From positions 1 through 10,863 of the forward strand of contig SXZD01000201.1 in NCBI GenBank assembly GCA_005788065.1: a stretch of DNA of 10,863 nucleotides, read 5' to 3'. The translations under genes and the position numbers were made by a program. Shown here piece after piece: positions 7,557 to 10,863 of the stretch. The notes under the pieces were generated by a model, which did no database searches, was not told the DNA's origin, and saw nothing but the letters and a program-made list of their open reading frames with translations. Every line of letters begins with the position of its first letter. Position 1 is the stretch's first letter. The DNA comes from Burkholderiales bacterium (GTDB taxonomy: Bacteria > Pseudomonadota > Gammaproteobacteria > Burkholderiales > Burkholderiaceae_B).

Positions 7557-8513
7557 ATGGAATTTTTCAGGATCAGTCGCGACATCGACTTCATGAAACG
7601 GGCTGTGCTGTTCAACGTCATTTCGTTTGTGACGTTTCTGGCAGCGGTGTTTTTTCTGGTCACCAAGGGTCTGAATTTCAGCATTGAATTCACCGGCGGT
7701 GTGGTGGTGGAGGCTCAGTACGAACAGGCCGCCGACCTTGAAAAAGTCCGAGGTGCCCTGCAGCAAATCGGCGTCACAGAGCCACAGGTGCAGAACTTCG
7801 GTACATCGCGCGACGTGATGGTTCGTCTGGCTGTCAAAGACGCAGCCTTGCCTTCACTGGTGACCGACGGCAAGCTCGACATGCTCAAGCTGGGCGACCA
7901 GGCCCTGAAAGCGGGCGGACCGGGCATGCAGGTCAAGCGGGTGGAGTTCATCGGCCCGCAGGTGGGCAAGGAGTTGGCCAACGATGGCGCCATTGCGCTG
8001 GGTCTGGTGATCATTGGCATCATGATTTATCTGGCCTTCCGCTTCGAGTGGAAGTTTGCGGTCGCGGCCATTATCGCCAACCTGCACGACGTCATCATCA
8101 TTCTGGGGTTCTTCGCTTTCTTCCAGTGGGAGTTTTCGCTCTCTGTGCTGGCCGCTGTTCTGGCTGTGCTGGGCTATTCGGTCAACGAATCGGTGGTGGT
8201 GTTCGACCGAATCCGCGAAGTGTTCCGCAAGGTGCGAAGCCTCACGGTTGCCGAGGTCGTCAACCGTGCCATTACCAGCACCATTTCGCGCACCATCATC
8301 ACCCACGGTTCAACGCAATTGATGGTCACCTCCATGCTGATTTTCGGCGGTCCCGCGCTGCATTACTTTGCGCTGGCACTGACCATCGGCATCTGCTTCG
8401 GTATCTACTCATCGGTGCTGGTGGCCAGCCCCATCGTCATCTGGTTGGGTGTGACTCGTGAAGACCTGATCAAGCCGGTGAAAAAAGAAGAAGCGCAAGT
8501 CGAGCAGGGTTGA
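7557..8513 (+). CDS. secF: Protein translocase subunit SecF
   Basis: Partner of SecD, 318 residues, the normal size. ATG 7557 has GGAG (7545-7548) 8 bases before it and lies 15 bases after the secD stop. TM1 is at about residues 17-36, followed by the SecF signature FSIEFTGGVVVEAQY and a small periplasmic domain (50-135). Five more TM segments lie from about 142 to 298. Conserved functional sites are present: GYSVNESVVVFDRIRE (207-221, Asp217) and the NRAITSTISRTIITHGST block with Arg245, the positions where E. coli SecF has proton-coupling Asp and Arg. A lysine/glutamate-rich tail ends the protein. It closes the yajC-secD-secF unit; a 15-base inverted repeat begins one base after the stop. 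Confidence 0.97.
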   Translation: MEFFRISRDIDFMKRAVLFNVISFVTFLAAVFFLVTKGLNFSIEFTGGVVVEAQYEQAADLEKVRGALQQIGVTEPQVQNFGTSRDVMVRLAVKDAALPSLVTDGKLDMLKLGDQALKAGGPGMQVKRVEFIGPQVGKELANDGAIALGLVIIGIMIYLAFRFEWKFAVAAIIANLHDVIIILGFFAFFQWEFSLSVLAAVLAVLGYSVNESVVVFDRIREVFRKVRSLTVAEVVNRAITSTISRTIITHGSTQLMVTSMLIFGGPALHYFALALTIGICFGIYSSVLVASPIVIWLGVTREDLIKPVKKEEAQVEQG

Positions 8514-8528
8514 TCAAGCCTTGCTTGA
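8514..8528. repeat. Short perfect inverted repeat just after secF
   Basis: TCAAGC-CTT-GCTTGA is a six-pair stem with a three-base loop, starting one base after the secF stop. No T tract follows, so it is at most a weak mRNA 3' structure. The right arm overlaps a TTGACC (8525-8530) that could be a -35 box for the cyclase gene, but no good -10 lies at the right distance. Confidence 0.35.
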
Positions 8529-8596
8529 CCACACTACCGGATGAAGCGTGTTTGCGCCAAAATGGCGGCATGTCGTTTCCCAAAAGGGTAGCCATC

Positions 8597-9190
8597 ATGC
8601 ACCGACTCAATGCGCTTCTTGATCACTATCTCACCGCCCCACAGGAAGAATTGCCAGCCATTGAGCAGGTGGTGTGGAGCAACTTCGGGGTTGAACGGGC
8701 CGTTTTTGTGCTGGATATGAGTGGGTTTTCAAGGCTCACCCGGCGCTACGGTCTGGTGCATTTCCTGTCCATGGTGCGCCGCATGCAACAGGTTACCTTG
8801 CCCATCGTGCAGAACAATGGTGGGCAGAACATCAAATACGATGCCGACAATCTCTTTGCTACCTTTGCATCGACCGCTGAGGCCGTGAAAGCCGCATTTG
8901 AGATCAAGGCCGCTTTTGCAAAAGGCAATGAAATCACCGACGATTCCCGCGATATTTACGTATCCATCGGTATCGACAAGGGCAAGATTCTGTTGATTCC
9001 GGGAAAAGACCTGTTTGGTGATGCCGTGAACATCGCAGCTAAACTGGGAGAAGATCTGGCCGAAAAAGATGAGGTTCTCATCTCAACGAATGCAGCAGTC
9101 GACTTGGGGAAGGAGCACCCCTGGAAGATGGAGCAGCGCCATTACAACGTGTCGGGGGTGACCATCCAGGCATACGCCGTGCAGGCCTGA
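8597..9190 (+). CDS. Stand-alone class III nucleotide cyclase (adenylate-type residues) domain protein
   Basis: The 197 residues are nearly all one class III adenylate/guanylate cyclase domain. ATG 8597 is preferred because AAGGG (8584-8588) stands 8 bases upstream; ATG 8570 is in frame with a poorer site. The two metal-binding Asp are Asp40 (VFVLDMSGFSRL) and Asp84 (IKYDADNLFATF). Lys80 and Asp138 (DLFGDAVN) occupy the base-recognition positions in the pattern of ATP-specific cyclases. Asn145 is kept, but the transition-state Arg (N-x3-R) is Lys149. The loop between GIDKGKILL and DLFGDAVN is several residues shorter than usual. No membrane segment or sensor domain is present, only about 30 residues ahead of the domain. 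A cAMP-forming activity is plausible but unproven because of Lys149. It may read through from secF (83-base gap). Confidence 0.85.
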   Translation: MHRLNALLDHYLTAPQEELPAIEQVVWSNFGVERAVFVLDMSGFSRLTRRYGLVHFLSMVRRMQQVTLPIVQNNGGQNIKYDADNLFATFASTAEAVKAAFEIKAAFAKGNEITDDSRDIYVSIGIDKGKILLIPGKDLFGDAVNIAAKLGEDLAEKDEVLISTNAAVDLGKEHPWKMEQRHYNVSGVTIQAYAVQA

Positions 9191-9219
9191 GAACCCGCTG
9201 CAAGCCAGCGTGCTCCTTG

Positions 9220-9246
9220 TTCGCCAGAGGGTGCGAAAACTTTTAA
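9220..9246. terminator. Possible weak bidirectional terminator between convergent genes
   Basis: TTCGC (9220-9224) pairs with GCGAA (9233-9237) around an eight-base loop, followed on the plus strand by AAACTTTTAATT. It sits in the 52 bases between the cyclase stop and the stop of the minus-strand 81-residue gene. The stem is short and the T run only four, so it is a weak candidate. Confidence 0.35.
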
Positions 9247-9488
9247 TTCAGATGCGCCGAGTCCAGCGGCTTGGGTTGTCCCACCATCTCCTGAAATACA
9301 CCCAGATAGTATGTCGGGTTGTCTGTCAGCGAAATGACGTTATTGGCCAGCGTATTGAACAACTCTGCTTTCTCGGCATGTTCATAGCCCGTACCGCTGA
9401 TGAGGATACCCAGCGCCCGGATTGTATGGACGAACATCTCGTCTTTGCTTGCCTGCTGTGGCATTGAAGCCTGCGTTCTGTCGTCCAT
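9243..9488 (-). CDS. Hypothetical 81-residue soluble protein
   Basis: I do not recognise this protein. From ATG 9488 (GGGAA 7 bases upstream on the minus strand) it has 81 residues, is probably helical and has no membrane segment or signal. It starts DDRTQASMPQQASKDEMF, continues with a regular helix pattern (TIRALGILISGTGYEHAEKA, then ELFNTLANNVISLTDNP) and ends in a Pro-containing tail. Third codon positions are mostly G or C, as in the neighbours, which supports real coding. The frame extends back to 9626, but that part overlaps the upstream membrane-protein gene and crosses a terminator-like hairpin, and its residues look unlike a protein core. It is the last gene of the small minus-strand cluster. 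No function is suggested. Confidence 0.55.
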   Translation of the reverse strand: MDDRTQASMPQQASKDEMFVHTIRALGILISGTGYEHAEKAELFNTLANNVISLTDNPTYYLGVFQEMVGQPKPLDSAHLN

Positions 9489-9515
9489 CGCGGTTCCCGG
9501 TTCTGCTGCGTCATG

Positions 9516-9545
9516 AAAAAAGGTCAGGCCGACAATACAGGCCTG
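9516..9545 (-). terminator. Intrinsic terminator-like hairpin (or attenuator) on the minus strand
   Basis: Read on the minus strand, CAGGCC (9545-9540) pairs perfectly with GGCCTG (9530-9525) around a nine-base loop. After ACC comes TTTTTT (9521-9516), the layout of a Rho-independent terminator. It follows the membrane-protein gene that stops at 9581 and lies only 27 bases before the ATG of the 81-residue gene. A competing stem (9531-9535 with 9546-9550) would break it, so partial read-through is possible. Confidence 0.6.
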
Positions 9546-9580
9546 TTGTCTTGTACCTGATTCGATGCCTGATCTGATCG

Positions 9581-9856
9581 TTACCGTGCCGGCGACATTA
9601 AGCCCCAGAAAACAGAGGCCAGGCATCCGGTCACAAATCCTATTGTAGCCGTTGCCAGAATCAGAAACAGGGCGATGGTCGGTTCAAAGGGTTGAACTTT
9701 CCAGGCGGGGCTGATCATGTGTAGCCAGAATAGGAAGTCCATCACAGCTTGCCCCCACCCTGTGGCCACCAATGCAGACCAGATGGCATGCATGCAGCCC
9801 AGAACCAAGCCCAGCATCACGCCGGCCTTCAGATGCGTGCTTCCCAAATTGTTCAT
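9581..9856 (-). CDS. Hypothetical small inner-membrane protein, 91 residues
   Basis: A small integral membrane protein. The start at ATG 9856 is well supported by GAGGAG (9870-9865 on the minus strand) 8 bases upstream. Residues 11-31 (AGVMLGLVLGCMHAIWSALV) form one TM segment. Residues 36-50 (QAVMDFLFWLHMISPAW) are a Trp/Phe-rich, probably interfacial helix. A second TM covers about 58-83 (TIALFLILATATIGFVTGCL). The WLHMISPAW...V.PF pattern before the last TM reminds me of a recurring family of small uncharacterised bacterial membrane proteins, but I cannot name it. It starts 12 bases after the stop of the preceding minus-strand small ORF, so the two are surely one transcript. Two Cys (21 and 78) lie in the TM segments. 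Function unknown. Confidence 0.72.
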   Translation of the reverse strand: MNNLGSTHLKAGVMLGLVLGCMHAIWSALVATGWGQAVMDFLFWLHMISPAWKVQPFEPTIALFLILATATIGFVTGCLASVFWGLMSPAR

Positions 9857-9868
9857 CTTCGCTGCTCC

Positions 9869-10033
9869 TCAGATGGCTTCTGATGATTGAAAGGTGACGG
9901 GGATGTCGAAGACCTCGCGCTTGAGTTCATCGTCCTGACCCGCATCATCGATGATGAAAAACTGGTCTGCCAGCCAATTGTGCAGGACTGACAGCACGGT
10001 GAGCATCATGCCCACGGAAATGGCACTGGCCAT
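9869..10033 (-). CDS. Small one-TM protein, 54 residues or longer, with an in-frame TGA upstream
   Basis: From ATG 10033 the frame encodes 54 residues: a hydrophobic N-terminus (MASAISVGMMLTVLSVL), then HNWLADQFFIIDD and an acidic hydrophilic tail ending in VTFQSSEAI. Codon third positions are strongly G/C and the stop lies 12 bases before the next gene, both favouring a real gene. The start is unsettled: neither ATG 10033 nor TTG 10045 has a Shine-Dalgarno site. Reading further back in the same frame, protein-like sequence continues (PAWLLII) to a TGA at 10057-10055 and beyond it as MTTFYIFMQWV from ATG 10090. So the original gene may have been 73 codons interrupted by TGA. It could be a nonsense pseudogene, a recoded gene or a shorter gene with a leader. 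No homologue is recognised. Confidence 0.5.
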   Translation of the reverse strand: MASAISVGMMLTVLSVLHNWLADQFFIIDDAGQDDELKREVFDIPVTFQSSEAI

Positions 10034-10090
10034 GATGATGAGCAACCATGCGGGTCAGACCCACTGCATGAAAATATAAAAGGTAGTCAT

Positions 10091-10256
10091 GTCGGGGAGA
10101 AGAGGTCTTACCTCTCGGAGTGGATGAACGCCAACAGCATCGCAGTTTGGGACTGCATTGTCGGTGCGCATCGAGACAGACTTCAGCACGCAGACGGGTT
10201 TAAATCTTTCGGCGTCACTGACGTTTTTTTCAACCCATACACTGCACAGGTGCAAC
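10091..10256. promoter_or_regulatory. Divergent control region of the small-protein cluster and hsp20
   Basis: No convincing gene lies here. Four short perfect inverted repeats do: AGAGGT-CTT-ACCTCT (10101-10115), GCAGT-TTGGG-ACTGC (10142-10156), CGTCA-C-TGACG (10213-10223, followed by seven T) and TGCAC-AG-GTGCA (10243-10254, covering the hsp20 ribosome site). No CIRCE element was found. ACCCATAC (10233-10240) resembles a sigma32 -10 box, but no CTTGAA lies at proper distance. Promoters were not located with confidence. Confidence 0.4.
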
Positions 10257-10685
10257 ATGACACAAATGACCCGTATCGGTTCAAGCGGTATCAATGAATT
10301 CTTCAACGACCTCACATCGCCCAGCCTGCTGCTGCGTCCGTTTTTCAACAAGCTGATGGCTGACGACATTCCTGTGGAAGTGAAGGAAGATCTGCAGTCC
10401 TACACGATCGAGGCGGAAATCCCAGGTGTGCGCAAAGAGGATATTCGCATCAACGTCGATGGTAATTTTCTGTCTATTTCCGCTGAAGTGAAGCGTTCAA
10501 GCGAAACCGCGCCAAGCGAGCGCGTGTTCTGCAGCGAGCGTTTTTACGGTGCAGTGTCGCGCGGTTTGCAATTGCCCACCAATGTGGATCCGACCAAGTG
10601 CAACGCCTCTTACGAGAACGGTGTGCTCAAGCTGGTGCTGGCCAAGGTCAGCAATGGTGGTGGAAAGCTGATCACCATCAACTGA
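10257..10685 (+). CDS. hsp20: Small heat-shock protein, Hsp20/alpha-crystallin family
   Basis: An ATP-independent holdase chaperone that binds unfolding proteins in the cytosol. The 142 residues from ATG 10257 show the classical plan: a variable N-terminal arm (1-36, with FFNDLTSPSLLLRPFF), then an alpha-crystallin domain (about 38-130) with VEVKEDLQSYTIEAEIPGV, KEDIRINVDGNFLSISAE, a RSFY-like ERFYGAVSRGLQLP strand, and the signature ASYENGVLKLVLAK. A C-terminal I-x-I motif (ITI, 139-141) is present for oligomer assembly. AGG (10248-10250) is 6 bases before the start; ATG 10266 is an alternative, and the upstream open frame to 10158 is leader. The ribosome site lies in a perfect inverted repeat, so temperature-dependent translation is possible. 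Two Cys (92 and 115) lie in the crystallin domain. Confidence 0.93.
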   Translation: MTQMTRIGSSGINEFFNDLTSPSLLLRPFFNKLMADDIPVEVKEDLQSYTIEAEIPGVRKEDIRINVDGNFLSISAEVKRSSETAPSERVFCSERFYGAVSRGLQLPTNVDPTKCNASYENGVLKLVLAKVSNGGGKLITIN

Positions 10686-10689
10686 TGTG

Positions 10690-10733
10690 TGCTCACGTCT
10701 GGCTCGGTGGCTCAGATGGTCAAGACGTGAGCA
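10690..10733 (+). repeat. Perfect 11-pair inverted repeat after hsp20
   Basis: TGCTCACGTCT (10690-10700) and AGACGTGAGCA (10723-10733) are exact reverse complements separated by 22 bases. No T tract follows directly. It starts 4 bases after the hsp20 stop and probably forms a stable 3' hairpin in the mRNA, protecting it or assisting the terminator next to it. Confidence 0.7.
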
Positions 10734-10737
10734 ATGC

Positions 10738-10766
10738 GTGCATGCCACACAGGCATGCACCTATTT
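10738..10766 (+). terminator. Probable hsp20 terminator hairpin
   Basis: GTGCATGCC (10738-10746) pairs perfectly with GGCATGCAC (10752-10760) around the loop ACACA, followed by CTATTTC. The stem is strong and the T stretch short, so termination is likely but perhaps incomplete. It comes 5 bases after the larger inverted repeat. Confidence 0.6.
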
Positions 10767-10863
10767 CAAAAAGCAGCATCAGCCTGCGTCCGCTGTCATC
10801 CCGCGCGCATCGTCAGCCTGAGCTCACTGTCAGTCCATGTTCACAGCCTGAGTTTCCCGCAGC
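10767..10863. other. Non-coding or unassigned tail of the window
   Basis: No supported gene is visible in the last 97 bases. The heptamer CAGCCTG occurs three times (10780, 10814, 10844), the last two as a nine-base repeat CAGCCTGAG. A gene end entering from beyond the window on the minus strand cannot be excluded, since a frame there is open until a TGA near 10831. Confidence 0.3.

Noticed and set aside
9489..9626. N-terminal extension of the 81-residue protein to ATG 9626
   Set aside because: It would overlap the membrane-protein gene by 46 bases and cross the terminator-like hairpin, and the added residues lack a protein-like pattern.
10055..10369. 104-codon minus-strand frame across the hsp20 start
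   Set aside because: Most of it is opposite hsp20 and its leader. Only its last 11 codons (10090-10055) look meaningful, and those are treated with the small ORF.
10780..10852. Three CAGCCTG heptamers near the window end
   Set aside because: Spacings are unequal (34 and 30) and the spacers unrelated, so this is neither a CRISPR nor a clear iteron array.

Overview
The window reads as ordinary chromosomal DNA from a GC-rich betaproteobacterium, most likely Burkholderiales. The support is the run of a YheT-type hydrolase, a DUF2946-type protein, an HtrA-like protease and TcdA, together with a compact yajC-secD-secF operon and its sequence style. This placement is inference from remembered family patterns; genus cannot be fixed by eye. 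No rRNA, tRNA, insertion sequence, integrase or CRISPR array was seen.

Layout. Bases 1-234 are the 3' end of purU (formyltetrahydrofolate deformylase). Bases 271-4495 hold five same-strand genes packed with overlaps or short gaps: an NTF2/SnoaL-like protein, a YheT-type alpha/beta hydrolase, a DUF2946-type protein, a membrane-anchored S1C (HtrA/Deg) protease with one PDZ domain, and tcdA (tRNA t6A dehydratase). msrA follows on the minus strand, convergent with tcdA and divergent from yajC-secD-secF (5302-8513), which encodes the accessory part of the Sec translocon. A stand-alone class III nucleotide cyclase domain protein (8597-9190) follows on the plus strand.

From 9191 the character changes. 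A minus-strand cluster of three small genes I do not recognise runs from about 10090 down to 9243: a one-TM protein whose frame is interrupted upstream by an in-frame TGA, a 91-residue membrane protein, and an 81-residue soluble protein. A terminator-like hairpin with a T6 tract lies between the last two. Divergent from this cluster is an hsp20-type small heat-shock chaperone (10257-10685), followed by two perfect inverted repeats, the second terminator-like. The divergent region 10091-10256 holds several short perfect inverted repeats.

Functional theme. Several genes deal with protein export and protein quality: SecDF-YajC for export, a Deg protease facing the periplasm, MsrA for oxidised methionine and Hsp20 for unfolded protein. 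The least explained parts are the small minus-strand membrane-protein cluster with its in-frame TGA, and the short cyclase whose usual transition-state Arg is Lys.
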